Of a stretch of 64,000 nt of DNA, positions 14,432 through 23,423 are shown one piece after another (position 1 is the first letter of the stretch; the number at the start of each line of letters is the position of its first letter). Both the position numbers and the translations under genes were made by a program. The stretch comes from Paenibacillus sp. FSL K6-1330 (GTDB lineage Bacteria > Bacillota > Bacilli > Paenibacillales > Paenibacillaceae): assembly GCF_037976825.1 (NCBI RefSeq), contig NZ_CP150269.1, forward strand, positions 1,028,501-1,092,500, in the 5' to 3' direction. The notes under the pieces were generated by a model. It searched no databases, had not been told where the DNA came from, and worked only from the letters and a program-made list of their open reading frames with translations.

Positions 14432-15694
14432 ATGTTCAAACAATGGAAGAAGGGGCTGGCGGCAGTAACCGGCACCTTGACGCTCGCGGTGGCACTGGTT
14501 GGACCGGGCGTTGCGCCGGCTTATGCCGATGAGATTACAGCCAAGGATACATATCATATTGTAGCGCTGGGGGACTCGCTGACCGTTGGGTATGAGCCGG
14601 GAATGGATCTGAACAGCAAGCCCTACGGTTTTGTTGACCGACTGTATGAGCAAGGTTTGTTCCACGGCCGGACCGAAGTAACGAATCTGGGGATCGGCGG
14701 CCTGAAAACCGATGGTCTGAATAACTACGTCAAGGCCGTCTTGGATGAACGCGCGATTACGGCGGAGGAACTGCAGCCAGGGCTCAGCGGCATCGATCCG
14801 CGCACCAAGCAGATGGGCGCTGACGCAGCGAAAGCCAAGCCGGTTATCGCCAATGCGGATCTGATTACCATTACCATCGGCGGCAATGACATGATGAGTC
14901 TAGTCAGTACCGTGGAAACATTAAGCGACGAACAGCTGAAAGCAAAGATGCAGGAACTGTTCAAGACCTATACGGATAATGTCTCATCCATCATTACCAA
15001 CTTGCATGCCATCAATCCGGATGCCTCTATCGTGGTGGCGGATCAGTACAATCCGGTGCCCAAAGTCGCTGACGAGGTCGCATACGCCAAATTGCTTGCA
15101 GCATCTGGAGAGTTCACGAAGCTGGTGGAAGGCGTAGCTGACAGTTTTGCAACTCAGGGCGTAAACATCAAGGTAGCCCATGTTGCGAAGAAATTCGTGG
15201 GCTCCGAGCTGACGATGACCCATATCCTGAAAGACGATATTCATCCGAACCAATATGGATACGAGACCATGGCCGGCGTGTTCGCAGAGACGATCTGGGG
15301 CAGCTACAAGAATCCCCCTGTTCAGGAACAGGGGCAGCCGATGCGCATCATCGTGAAGGGGCAGGAGCTGAACACGCCATATAAGCCGATCCTACGCGAT
15401 AACCTGAATTACGTCGCGATACAGGATATCGTAAATGCAGTGGGAGCGACGACCACATGGGAAAATAAAACGTCCAGTGCAACGATTACGTTCGGAGATC
15501 AGACGGTGGTGGTGAAGATCGGTGCCAAAACCGTTCAAGTTAACGGAACGGCTGTACCGATCGATACACCGGCTTTCCTGCAAAAGGTTGGGAAAGAAGA
15601 TAAAACTTACGTTCCGCTCGCGGTGATTGCATCTGGTCTTGGTTTTGATGTTCAATACAGCACCAAATTGCGTACCGCATTCATTAACTTGTAA
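14432..15694 (+). CDS. secreted SGNH/GDSL esterase with copper-amine-oxidase-like stalk domain
   Basis: 420 residues; ATG after TAGGGGAGTG. A signal peptide (MFKQWKKGLAAVTGTLTLAV, ending PAYADE) predicts secretion. Residues 40-290 form an SGNH hydrolase: block I ALGDSLTVGYEP (Ser49), block III ITIGGNDMMS and block V KDDIHPNQYGYETM with the Asp and His. The last 120 residues (RIIVKGQELNTPYKP, NYVAIQDIVNAVGATTTWEN, TYVPLAVIASGLGFDVQYS) are a domain named after the N-terminal domain of copper amine oxidase, common in Paenibacillus surface proteins. The substrate may be an acylated polysaccharide or lipid; unknown. The same tail domain occurs on the deacetylase at 31320-32627. A strong terminator follows. 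Confidence 0.9.
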   Translation: MFKQWKKGLAAVTGTLTLAVALVGPGVAPAYADEITAKDTYHIVALGDSLTVGYEPGMDLNSKPYGFVDRLYEQGLFHGRTEVTNLGIGGLKTDGLNNYVKAVLDERAITAEELQPGLSGIDPRTKQMGADAAKAKPVIANADLITITIGGNDMMSLVSTVETLSDEQLKAKMQELFKTYTDNVSSIITNLHAINPDASIVVADQYNPVPKVADEVAYAKLLAASGEFTKLVEGVADSFATQGVNIKVAHVAKKFVGSELTMTHILKDDIHPNQYGYETMAGVFAETIWGSYKNPPVQEQGQPMRIIVKGQELNTPYKPILRDNLNYVAIQDIVNAVGATTTWENKTSSATITFGDQTVVVKIGAKTVQVNGTAVPIDTPAFLQKVGKEDKTYVPLAVIASGLGFDVQYSTKLRTAFINL

Positions 15695-15704
15695 TCCCAT
15701 AAAC

Positions 15705-15744
15705 AAGCTGCACCGGCTGGAAGGAGTCGATGCAGCTTTTTTTT
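15705..15744 (+). terminator. intrinsic terminator
   Basis: AAGCTGCA and TGCAGCTT form the stem, followed by eight T. Confidence 0.9.
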
Positions 15745-16070
15745 GTTGTGATTACCGATTGTGGTGATGGCCAATGAGAGAAATCCATTTGATCTCCCCC
15801 GTTTGTTAACGGCGCGATTGAGAACATGCTTGGGATATAGATTTAGAGATGTACTTGCACACCGGTGTGATGTTTCTAACATGAGTAACTCCAAGCAGAT
15901 GGTACAATACGACATCATTTCCTTTCATGCATGGTTTGACATCAGATCAGAAATTGCACCCCTTACCTGACATGATGGAAAGTGGGGATGTGTGTGAGCG
16001 GCAGGGAAAGGCTTATCGAATGTCGAATCTTGGAAGAAACATAGATATGGCATTATAGGGGGAACAAGGA
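15745..16070. other. gene-free stretch before the SLC13 gene
   Basis: No convincing coding region. The only structure I see is a perfect 12-bp palindrome, CACACCGGTGTG, at 15858-15869, possibly a binding site for an unknown regulator. A TTGACA near 15940 has no matching -10. The SLC13 ribosome binding site is at the end. Confidence 0.5.
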
Positions 16071-17936
16071 ATGAATGGACCGATGATCGTTACGTTGTCT
16101 GTCTTGGCCGTGGCATCCGCATTGTTCATGTCGGGAAAAGTGCGGTCGGATTTAGTCGCGATCGGCGTGTTGATGGTACTTATGTTAACGGACATTTTAA
16201 GTCCGTCTGAAGCCCTTTCAGGCTTTTCCAATTCGGTTGTCATTATGATGATCGGTTTGTTTGTTGTGGGCGGCGGCATTTTTCAGACCGGATTAGCCAA
16301 GATGGCCAGCGGTAAGCTGCTGAAGCTTGGCGGCGGAAGCGAGACCCGGCTCTTGATTATGATCATGTTGGTGACGTCGCTCATTGGCGGATTCGTCAGC
16401 AATACCGGCACGGTAGCGGTGATGCTGCCCATTGTTGTCAGCCTGGCGTTTAGCGCCGAGATCAATCCGGGGCGGCTGCTGATGCCGCTTGCTTTTGCGA
16501 GCAGCCTGGGCGGCATGCTCACATTAATCGGTACGCCGCCGAATCTCGTGATTCAGGAGACGTTGATCAACGCAGGTTACGAACGGCTGTCGTTCTTTGC
16601 TTTTTTGCCGATCGGACTTGTGTGTTTGGCAACGGGGATCATCGCGATATTGTTCCTTCGCCGTTTTCTTCCCAGCAATGAAGAAGGGGGAGCAGGTAAA
16701 CAGGGCGGGCGCTCGCTTCGAGAACTTGCCAAACAGTATCGGCTGACCCAGAACCTGTATCGGATTCAGATTGGTGCCGATTCCTCCATTCGATCCAAAA
16801 CATTGCGGGAGCTGGACATTCCGGCGAAGTTCGAAGTGAACGTCATTGAAATCCGCCGTAAAATGTCGGCCAAGAATCAATTCTTCAAGACGATCAACCA
16901 GGAGATCGCAGGTCCTGAGACTGTGATTGAGGAAGACGATATTCTGTATGTAAACGGCCCGTTCGAGCGGGCCGCGGAGTTTGCGGAGACGTATGGGCTT
17001 ATCATGCTGGACCAGCGTGCACCAGAGCTTCGGAAACGTGCCGAAGAGTCGCAGTACGCCACGAGTGACGTTGGCATTGCCGAGGTGATGCTGACTCCAT
17101 CTTCGCGCCTGATTGGCCATCTCGTTAAACATTCGGGCTTCCGGGAGAAGTATCGGGTGAACATTTTGGGCATCCAGCGAAAAGAACAGTATCTTCTGCA
17201 CCATCTGAAAGAAGAGAAAATGCGCTTTGGCGATGCCCTGCTCGTTCAGGGCACTTGGAAGGATATAGCCCTCCTGGCTGCCGAGCAAACAGATGTCGTG
17301 GTGGTAGGGCAGCCAGTGGAAGAGTCGCGCAAATTGACGATGGACCATAAAGCGCCGATTGCGGCCGGGATCATGCTCTTGATGGTGATCCTGCTGGTGA
17401 CGGAATGGATTCCGGCGGTCGCCTCCGTGATGGTTGCTGCGGTATTGATGGTTGTGTTTGGATGCGTGCGTAACATGGAGGAGGCCTATAAGACGGTCAA
17501 TTGGGAGAGCATTGTGCTTATTGGCGGCATGATTCCGATGTCCATTGCCATTGAGAAAACGGGAGCTGCCACGCTGGTTTCGGATATGCTGGTCCATTCA
17601 CTGGGCAGCTATGGCCCGCTTGCCCTGCTGGCAGGGGTATACTTCACTACCTCGCTGTTGACAATGTTCATCAGCAATACGGCCTGCGCCGTATTATTTG
17701 CGCCGATTGCACTATCGGCTGCCATTCAGATGGGGGCGAGCCCGTATCCGTTTCTGTTCGCCGTCTCCATTGGAGCAAGCATGTGCTTTGCTTCTCCGTT
17801 CTCTACGCCGCCGAATGCACTCGTCATGTCCGCAGGCCGTTATAAATTCAGTCACTATGTGAAGGTTGGATTGCCGCTTCAACTGGTAATCGGCCTGGTC
17901 ATGATGGCGGTACTGCCGATGTTCTTTCCGTTCTAG
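16071..17936 (+). CDS. SLC13-family permease with two TrkA-C domains
   Basis: 621 residues; ATG after GGGGGAACAAGG. The transporter has two halves of about five or six membrane helices each (residues 1-200 and 425-621) around a cytoplasmic part with two TrkA-C (RCK-C) domains, at about 225-300 (IRSKTLRELDIPAKFEV) and 315-390 (GIAEVMLTPSSRLIGHLV). Family signatures are SNTGTVAVMLPIVVSLA, IGTPPNLVIQE and, in the second half, ISNTACAVLFAPIALS and SPFSTPPNALVM. Relatives carry sulfate, dicarboxylates or other anions with Na+ or H+. The substrate is not evident from neighbours; the gene is alone between two terminators. Confidence 0.92.
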   Translation: MNGPMIVTLSVLAVASALFMSGKVRSDLVAIGVLMVLMLTDILSPSEALSGFSNSVVIMMIGLFVVGGGIFQTGLAKMASGKLLKLGGGSETRLLIMIMLVTSLIGGFVSNTGTVAVMLPIVVSLAFSAEINPGRLLMPLAFASSLGGMLTLIGTPPNLVIQETLINAGYERLSFFAFLPIGLVCLATGIIAILFLRRFLPSNEEGGAGKQGGRSLRELAKQYRLTQNLYRIQIGADSSIRSKTLRELDIPAKFEVNVIEIRRKMSAKNQFFKTINQEIAGPETVIEEDDILYVNGPFERAAEFAETYGLIMLDQRAPELRKRAEESQYATSDVGIAEVMLTPSSRLIGHLVKHSGFREKYRVNILGIQRKEQYLLHHLKEEKMRFGDALLVQGTWKDIALLAAEQTDVVVVGQPVEESRKLTMDHKAPIAAGIMLLMVILLVTEWIPAVASVMVAAVLMVVFGCVRNMEEAYKTVNWESIVLIGGMIPMSIAIEKTGAATLVSDMLVHSLGSYGPLALLAGVYFTTSLLTMFISNTACAVLFAPIALSAAIQMGASPYPFLFAVSIGASMCFASPFSTPPNALVMSAGRYKFSHYVKVGLPLQLVIGLVMMAVLPMFFPF

Positions 17937-17952
17937 AGGGATTTTGCATATG

Positions 17953-18003
17953 AACACCTCTATGTTGGGTCCGTTAGGATTTAGCATGGGGGTGTTATTC
18001 TAT
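17953..18003 (+). terminator. probable terminator of the SLC13 gene
   Basis: AACACCTCTATG (17953-17964) and CATGGGGGTGTT (17985-17996) pair over 12 bp with two G-U pairs; the tail is ATTCTATTT. Confidence 0.6.
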
Positions 18004-18238
18004 TTGGCTATAATGCATATTGGAGTGTACTTACCTATCAGGCAAATTTGCTCATGGTAAGTCCGTTAACAATTGGCAGGCCAGCCTTAGTAAGAAGGAA
18101 ATCGCCTGTCCCGAGGCTAATAGTTGAATTTGTAACTTCCTGCCTCATCGTAAAATTACGCATCATTTCCGTAGAAATGACTACGCTGGTGCTGCTGGAT
18201 TGTTGCTATGCTTGAGAAAGCCGGAGGTGCAAGTACCG
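18004..18238. other. gene-free stretch upstream of importer module 1
   Basis: No coding region. Two small hairpins can be drawn, CGTAA-AA-TTACG near 18150 and ATTTC-CGTA-GAAAT near 18171, but no clear promoter or cre site is visible. Confidence 0.4.
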
Positions 18239-20071
18239 ATGAAGAACCGCTTCAAAAATCCGCTGGGCCGCATGAATATCAAACAGCAGATGATTCTGCT
18301 GTTTCTGGTGCTGGTCATCCCGTTGTTTGCGCTAAATGCCTATGGGAATTCCATGGCCGGTCAAATCCTGAAGCGTCATGTGACTAATGCTTATATCGAA
18401 CTGAACAAGCAGAACTTCAAGCTGATTAACCGTGATATTGAAACCGTTAACAAAGTGACCTCTACGGTCATCCAAAACTCGCAGATCCAGCAGCTGGATC
18501 CCTTTGCGGAGGGCACTGTTCTTGCGCGCGTCAAAAACTACGAGCAGCTGGAAAAAATGCTGTTGTCGTTCTCTCAAGAGACGGATGAACGCGAACCAGT
18601 CTATTACTCGCTCTATGTGTATGACCCGGACAATAGCTACTTCTTTGCTCCCTATTACCCTGACCGCAGAAAAGCGGGGGTGTATTTTTTCTCCGACGAG
18701 AAGGAGAAGCCGGCATGGTTCGATGAGGCCGTGGCAATGAAAGGGAACGGATATCTCAAGCGGATAGCGAATCTGTCCCCGCCGGTACAAGGGCGGCAGG
18801 ATCCAGAGACCTTAAGCTATGTGAGGGCCGTTAACAATATTTATAGGGGCGGGACCATCGGCGTTCTGGTGGTCACGAATTTGGACGCGCGGATCGGCGA
18901 GTCGTTATCGACGGTTTCGATACCGGACGGGGAGTTGTATTTTACGGATTGGAACGATAATATTCTGACCTCGTCGGTACAGGGCATGGCGGGCAAACTG
19001 GAATTGCCGCCCGAAGCGGATCCGGGCCATTCCACGATCGGCGTCATGGACGTGATCACGTCTGATTTTATCTATGTCATCGATTATAACTACGTGTTCC
19101 AGCAAAAGCTGGTCTACAAGGTGCCTGTCAAAACGCTGCTCGCCCAGCAAAGCGAAATGAAGCGCGTCATTCAGGTTATCTCCATCGCTTACTTTGCCGT
19201 GGGCCTCATTATCGTTTTCTACTTCTGGCAGTCACTGATGACGCCGCTTCAAAAGCTGGCGCATTTCGTGAGAAGGTACGAACCGGGGAACGTCGTGCCG
19301 GAAACCCCCTACCGACGCAGAAAAGATGAAGTCAGTGTCCTCATCTCCACGATTTATGATATGGCCCGCCGATTGAATGATCTGATCCACTACAAATACC
19401 GTATGGATCTGAAGCAGAAGGAAGCACAGCTGCAGCTGCTTTATCAGCAGATTAACCCCCATTTGCTGTACAACACCTTGGAAAGTATTTATTGGAAGAG
19501 CACGATGGAGGGCAATACCGAGTCCGCGGAGATGATCAAGGATTTGTCCAAATTAATGAAGATCAGTCTCAGCAGGGGGCGGGATCTCATCACGCTTGGG
19601 GAAGAGCTCGAGCATGCGGGGGCTTATATTAATCTCCAGCTGAACCGTTACGACTATCAGTTTACCGTCCGCTGGGAAGTTCCCGAGTCCTTGCTGGTGA
19701 ACCATGTGCCGAAGATTACGCTGCAGCCGCTGCTGGAAAACGCAATTATTCATGGCATTAAAAATATGGGCGAGGACGGAATCATTCGGATTTCAGGACA
19801 TCTGGAGGATAAATGCTTCCGGATCGTCATCGAAGATAACGGCTTCCGTCCCGTAAACTACGAGTCTATTCATAGACTGCTCCATAATGAAGTGCAGGAC
19901 CCTTCATCGGGCTACGGCATTCGCAATATCCAGGAGCGGATTCGGCTGCATTTTGGAAACTGCTATGGGCTGGAATATGAACCAAGAGAAGAAGGGGGAA
20001 CCCGTGTGACGATTACGATTCCCCGAACAGAAGTTGCAACCATTACCACAACCGGACAGGAGGTCTCCTGA
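18239..20071 (+). CDS. YesM-type sensor histidine kinase, importer module 1
   Basis: 610 residues from the ATG at 18239, which follows CCGGAGGTG. Domains in order: transmembrane segment at about 20-38 (ILLFLVLVIPLFALNAYG), an extracellular sensor region at about 40-300 with a Cache-like look, a second membrane segment near 312-330 (ISIAYFAVGLIIVFYFW), HAMP, and the His_kinase domain with QINPHLLYNTLESIYW (His408), then the ATPase domain with LLENAIIHG (N box), EDNG and the late GTRVTITIP. It should sense an extracellular sugar, perhaps through the binding protein, and phosphorylate the regulator encoded next, with whose start its stop overlaps (TGATG). Length and motifs are normal for the family. 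Confidence 0.94.
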   Translation: MKNRFKNPLGRMNIKQQMILLFLVLVIPLFALNAYGNSMAGQILKRHVTNAYIELNKQNFKLINRDIETVNKVTSTVIQNSQIQQLDPFAEGTVLARVKNYEQLEKMLLSFSQETDEREPVYYSLYVYDPDNSYFFAPYYPDRRKAGVYFFSDEKEKPAWFDEAVAMKGNGYLKRIANLSPPVQGRQDPETLSYVRAVNNIYRGGTIGVLVVTNLDARIGESLSTVSIPDGELYFTDWNDNILTSSVQGMAGKLELPPEADPGHSTIGVMDVITSDFIYVIDYNYVFQQKLVYKVPVKTLLAQQSEMKRVIQVISIAYFAVGLIIVFYFWQSLMTPLQKLAHFVRRYEPGNVVPETPYRRRKDEVSVLISTIYDMARRLNDLIHYKYRMDLKQKEAQLQLLYQQINPHLLYNTLESIYWKSTMEGNTESAEMIKDLSKLMKISLSRGRDLITLGEELEHAGAYINLQLNRYDYQFTVRWEVPESLLVNHVPKITLQPLLENAIIHGIKNMGEDGIIRISGHLEDKCFRIVIEDNGFRPVNYESIHRLLHNEVQDPSSGYGIRNIQERIRLHFGNCYGLEYEPREEGGTRVTITIPRTEVATITTTGQEVS

Positions 20072-21390
20072 TGTATAACATTTTGGTGGTAGATGACGAA
20101 CCTTTGATCTGCAAGGGCTTAGCCGGGCTGTTAACGTCCTCGGGCCTTGCCATCGATGGGATTACCACGGCTTACAGCGGGCAAGAAGCGCTGGATTACA
20201 TACGGATGGGGGATATCGATCTGTTGGTCACCGATATCCAGATGGGCGAGATGAACGGCATCGAGCTGATGCAGCAGGCGAAGATCGTGAAGCCGTGGGT
20301 TCAGACAATCATTATTTCAGCCCATGAAACATTTCAATATGCGCAGCGGGCGCTTCAGCTCGGAGCCAAGGATTATTTGATCAAACCACTGAACAGTGAG
20401 CAGTTTCTGGATTCGGTCCGCAGCGTGCTGCTCAAGATGGACCGACCGGCGCCTCAGGTGGAGTCGTTTCTCATGGTCGATAACGAGCATTTTCGGATGG
20501 AGGAGCCTCCGTCCGAACGAATAGAGCGGCTGAACCAGCGGCTCTCCACAGAGTCGGATCAGCTGCAACTGGCCGGTCTAGACGAATCGGAACTGGGCTT
20601 GATTGGTCCTTATTTTGCGGTCATCAAGATGAAGCTGGGCCTAACGGAAGACAGCAGCGCTTCTTTTTCCAGGCAAGATATAAATCTGATTCAATATGCT
20701 GCGCTGAATATCGCCAAGGAGCTGCTGGAGCAGGAGCCGCACACCTTCGTGTTCTACTCGCCGGAGCGAGACATCAACATCATCCTTCAATGGAGCGAGC
20801 AGGAGATGGAGGAGAATGCGAGCAGCAAGATCCACCATCTGGAGATGATTGGCCGGAGCCTGCACCACCATGTGGAGCTGTACCTGAAACGTAGCTGTAC
20901 CGTGGGGATCAGTCAAATACTGAGAGGGCCTGAATTTTTGAGTGTGCTCAGCCGTCAGGCGGACAAAGCGATGCTGTGGAGCGAGCAGCTGCATGATTTC
21001 CACGTGTTTTATTACGGGGATTTCAATTGGCACAACTATGCCCAGGAGACGTCGCAAGAGGTGCTCTCGAGCCAGAGCAACCGGATCGTCGAGAATACGA
21101 GGCAGTATATCGTGGAGCATTATCGCCAAAAGGGATTGACGATTCATGAGGTAGCCAAGAACAATCATGTGAGTCCGAACTATTTGAGTTATCTGTTCAA
21201 AAAATATACCGGCAGCAGCCTGTGGGAGTATGTCGTGAAGCTGCGGATGGAGGAGAGCAGGTCTCTGATCCTGAGCACGGATCTTCGCCGTTACGAAATC
21301 GCCGAGCGAGTCGGCTATGAATCCCCGGAGCATTTTAGCAAAATCTTCAAAAAATACTATGGTGTCAGTCCCAGCGAGTTAAAGAAGTAA
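20071..21390 (+). CDS. YesN-type response regulator with AraC DNA-binding domain, module 1
   Basis: 439 residues. The receiver domain covers residues 1-120 (VVDDEPLICKGLAG, phosphoacceptor Asp55 in LLVTDIQMGEMNG, IIISAHETFQYAQ, and Lys in DYLIKPL). A middle region (130-330) has no known motif, and the last 100 residues are the AraC double helix-turn-helix (GLTIHEVAKNNHVSPNYLSY, then YESPEHFSKIFKKYYGVSP). It probably activates the permease and binding-protein genes that follow. The start codon overlaps the kinase stop, so the pair is made together. No terminator stands between this gene and the first permease 96 bases on. Confidence 0.94.
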   Translation: MYNILVVDDEPLICKGLAGLLTSSGLAIDGITTAYSGQEALDYIRMGDIDLLVTDIQMGEMNGIELMQQAKIVKPWVQTIIISAHETFQYAQRALQLGAKDYLIKPLNSEQFLDSVRSVLLKMDRPAPQVESFLMVDNEHFRMEEPPSERIERLNQRLSTESDQLQLAGLDESELGLIGPYFAVIKMKLGLTEDSSASFSRQDINLIQYAALNIAKELLEQEPHTFVFYSPERDINIILQWSEQEMEENASSKIHHLEMIGRSLHHHVELYLKRSCTVGISQILRGPEFLSVLSRQADKAMLWSEQLHDFHVFYYGDFNWHNYAQETSQEVLSSQSNRIVENTRQYIVEHYRQKGLTIHEVAKNNHVSPNYLSYLFKKYTGSSLWEYVVKLRMEESRSLILSTDLRRYEIAERVGYESPEHFSKIFKKYYGVSPSELKK

Positions 21391-21486
21391 GAACGGTTAT
21401 ACTTCACATAGTTTTAGACATGTTGTAAGACTCCCTTCCTTTTTACAATTAAAGCTGGACATTTAATAAAGGAATGAGGGAGTCAG

Positions 21487-22422
21487 ATGGAAGAAACGGC
21501 CATGCCGCAAGGCCAGGCTCGGATAGAGCCCGGTCATCGCACCCGACAGGAGCACAAGCGCAAGCCGCTGTGGAAGAAGTACATATGGGGGTATTTGTTC
21601 CTCGTTCCGGCGATTGCGATCTTTATCGTCTTTTTGTGGGTACCGATCTTTAAAGGGATTTTTTACAGCTTTTTTCATATCGATTTCGTAAAAGGAAACA
21701 CCTTCGTCGGGTTCGATAACTATGCCAAGGTGCTGAGCAATCCGGATCTGCTGCTTTCCGTTCGAAATACTTTATATTTCATGCTGTTAACGCTGGTCAT
21801 CGGCTTCTGGGTACCCATCGCGGCCTCCATTGCCATCTCGGAGCTGAAGCTGTTCCAGGGCTTCGCCCGGATTGCAGCGTATCTCCCGTTTGTCGTACCC
21901 GGCGTCGTGCTCTACGGCATGTGGAGGTGGATGTATGATCCGGTAGGCCCGATCAACGCCCTGTTCGGCTTCTTCGGGGCAGAACCGGTATCGTTTATAT
22001 CGGATAGCCGGTTCTCCATGGTGTCGCTTGTCGTTATGGAGACGTGGCAGCAATTCGGCTCGGCGATGCTGATCTATCTGGCCGGCGTGCTCAGCATACC
22101 GAAGGATTGGTATGAAGCTGCCGAAATCGACGGTGCGGGCGTATGGGCCCGGATTAAATACATTACGCTCCCCTCGATGCGCAATTTGATTATGCTCATG
22201 CTGATTCTGCAGCTGATCGGCACTTCGCAGGCGTATCAGTCGCAGCTTGCGATGCTGGATGGCGGACCGAACAAGGCCACGCTCACCTATGCGCTTCTAA
22301 CCGTAAAGTACGCGTTTAACCAGCTGGATTACGGGGCAGGAACCGCCATGGGCATTTTGATGTTTCTGGTGCTGAGTTTGCTGGGCATCCTGCAATTCAA
22401 GATGAACAGGGAGGAGTACTAG
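21487..22422 (+). CDS. sugar ABC transporter permease (MalF/UgpA type), module 1
   Basis: 311 residues; ATG after AATGAGGGAG. Six membrane segments are visible, starting with YLFLVPAIAIFIVFLWVP at about 40. The ATPase-contact loop EAAEIDGAGVWARIKYITLP is intact. It should pair with the MalG-type permease encoded two bases downstream to form the membrane channel of a carbohydrate importer. The N-terminal 35 residues are basic and cytoplasmic. No ATPase gene is in the cluster. Confidence 0.93.
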   Translation: MEETAMPQGQARIEPGHRTRQEHKRKPLWKKYIWGYLFLVPAIAIFIVFLWVPIFKGIFYSFFHIDFVKGNTFVGFDNYAKVLSNPDLLLSVRNTLYFMLLTLVIGFWVPIAASIAISELKLFQGFARIAAYLPFVVPGVVLYGMWRWMYDPVGPINALFGFFGAEPVSFISDSRFSMVSLVVMETWQQFGSAMLIYLAGVLSIPKDWYEAAEIDGAGVWARIKYITLPSMRNLIMLMLILQLIGTSQAYQSQLAMLDGGPNKATLTYALLTVKYAFNQLDYGAGTAMGILMFLVLSLLGILQFKMNREEY

Positions 22423-22423
22423 G

Positions 22424-23290
22424 ATGAAAGAGAGAGGCATACTGTCCGTATCGGATTTGAGAAAACCGTGGAACAAGGCGGTATACGGGTTTATGGTGCT
22501 GTGCATCGCGGTGATGGTCTTTACGATGCTGTACCCGATCGGCATGACGATGTTCAACGGGCTGAAGAGCAATCAGGAGATCAACACGTTTCCGCCACGC
22601 TTTTTCCCTTCGGAATGGCATTGGGATAACGTCCCAAAGGGGTGGGAATACATCGATCTGCCGATGTTTCTGAAGAATACGCTGCTTATTTTTGGCGGCA
22701 ATCTGCTGGTGACGATTCTGGTACTGGGCTTGGCGGCCTTCAGCATTTCTCGTATCCGAGTTCCCTATCACCGCGTCATCTATTTCTTCATTCTCATGAC
22801 CTTGTTTATTCCGGCGTCGAGTTACATGATTCCGAACTTCGTTAATTTGAAGGAGCTTGGGCTGTTGAATTCCTACTGGGCCTTCTGGCTGCCGGCCGGA
22901 GCCAATGCTTACTTCTTCCTGCTGATCAAAAACTTCTTCGATGGCATACATCCGGAGATCTTCGAGGCGGCGCGCATCGACGGCGCTTCGGAATTGAGCA
23001 GCTTTCTGCGGATTGCCGTTCCGCTGTCCGTCCCGATCTTCGCAACGCTGGCGATCTTTATCTTCTCCACGGCATGGAATGACTGGTTCTGGCCGTCGCT
23101 TGTCATGCAGACGCAGGACAAGTACACGCTGGCTACGGCCATCTACAAGTATGTCATTAACGCTAGGAGCCTGGACAGCAGCATAAAATTCGCGATTCTG
23201 TTCATGGTCATGGTGCCGCCGATCTTTGTATTTCTGGTGTTCCAGAAATTCATTATGCGCAGCGTCAGTCTCTCGGCCGTTAAAGGGTAG
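22424..23290 (+). CDS. sugar ABC transporter permease (MalG type), module 1
   Basis: 288 residues, starting two bases after the previous stop with AGGGAGGAG overlapping the upstream gene end. Six membrane segments, first near residue 23 (GFMVLCIAVMVFTMLYPIG). The contact loop reads EAARIDGASELSSFLRIAVP, the expected EAA motif. The C-terminus MRSVSLSAVKG is typical of the MalG group. With the preceding permease and the binding protein at 23424 it makes a complete importer except for the ATPase. Confidence 0.93.
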   Translation: MKERGILSVSDLRKPWNKAVYGFMVLCIAVMVFTMLYPIGMTMFNGLKSNQEINTFPPRFFPSEWHWDNVPKGWEYIDLPMFLKNTLLIFGGNLLVTILVLGLAAFSISRIRVPYHRVIYFFILMTLFIPASSYMIPNFVNLKELGLLNSYWAFWLPAGANAYFFLLIKNFFDGIHPEIFEAARIDGASELSSFLRIAVPLSVPIFATLAIFIFSTAWNDWFWPSLVMQTQDKYTLATAIYKYVINARSLDSSIKFAILFMVMVPPIFVFLVFQKFIMRSVSLSAVKG

Positions 23291-23423
23291 GGCAGCGTAT
23301 ACCACACCATCGTAGCCCTGCACATGATCGTCATATGAATGCACATCGTCCTTTCCAGGTTTCAATTTTATGATGGAGATAGAAACGGACATTATCATTT
23401 CAATAAGGAAAAGGGGAGTATCC

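Noticed and set aside
15858..15869. CACACCGGTGTG as an operator of the SLC13 gene
   Set aside because: It is a perfect palindrome but lies about 200 bases upstream with no promoter beside it, so no role can be assigned.
15761..15970. 69-codon open frame before the SLC13 gene
   Set aside because: No ribosome binding site, unnatural composition, and no link to neighbours.
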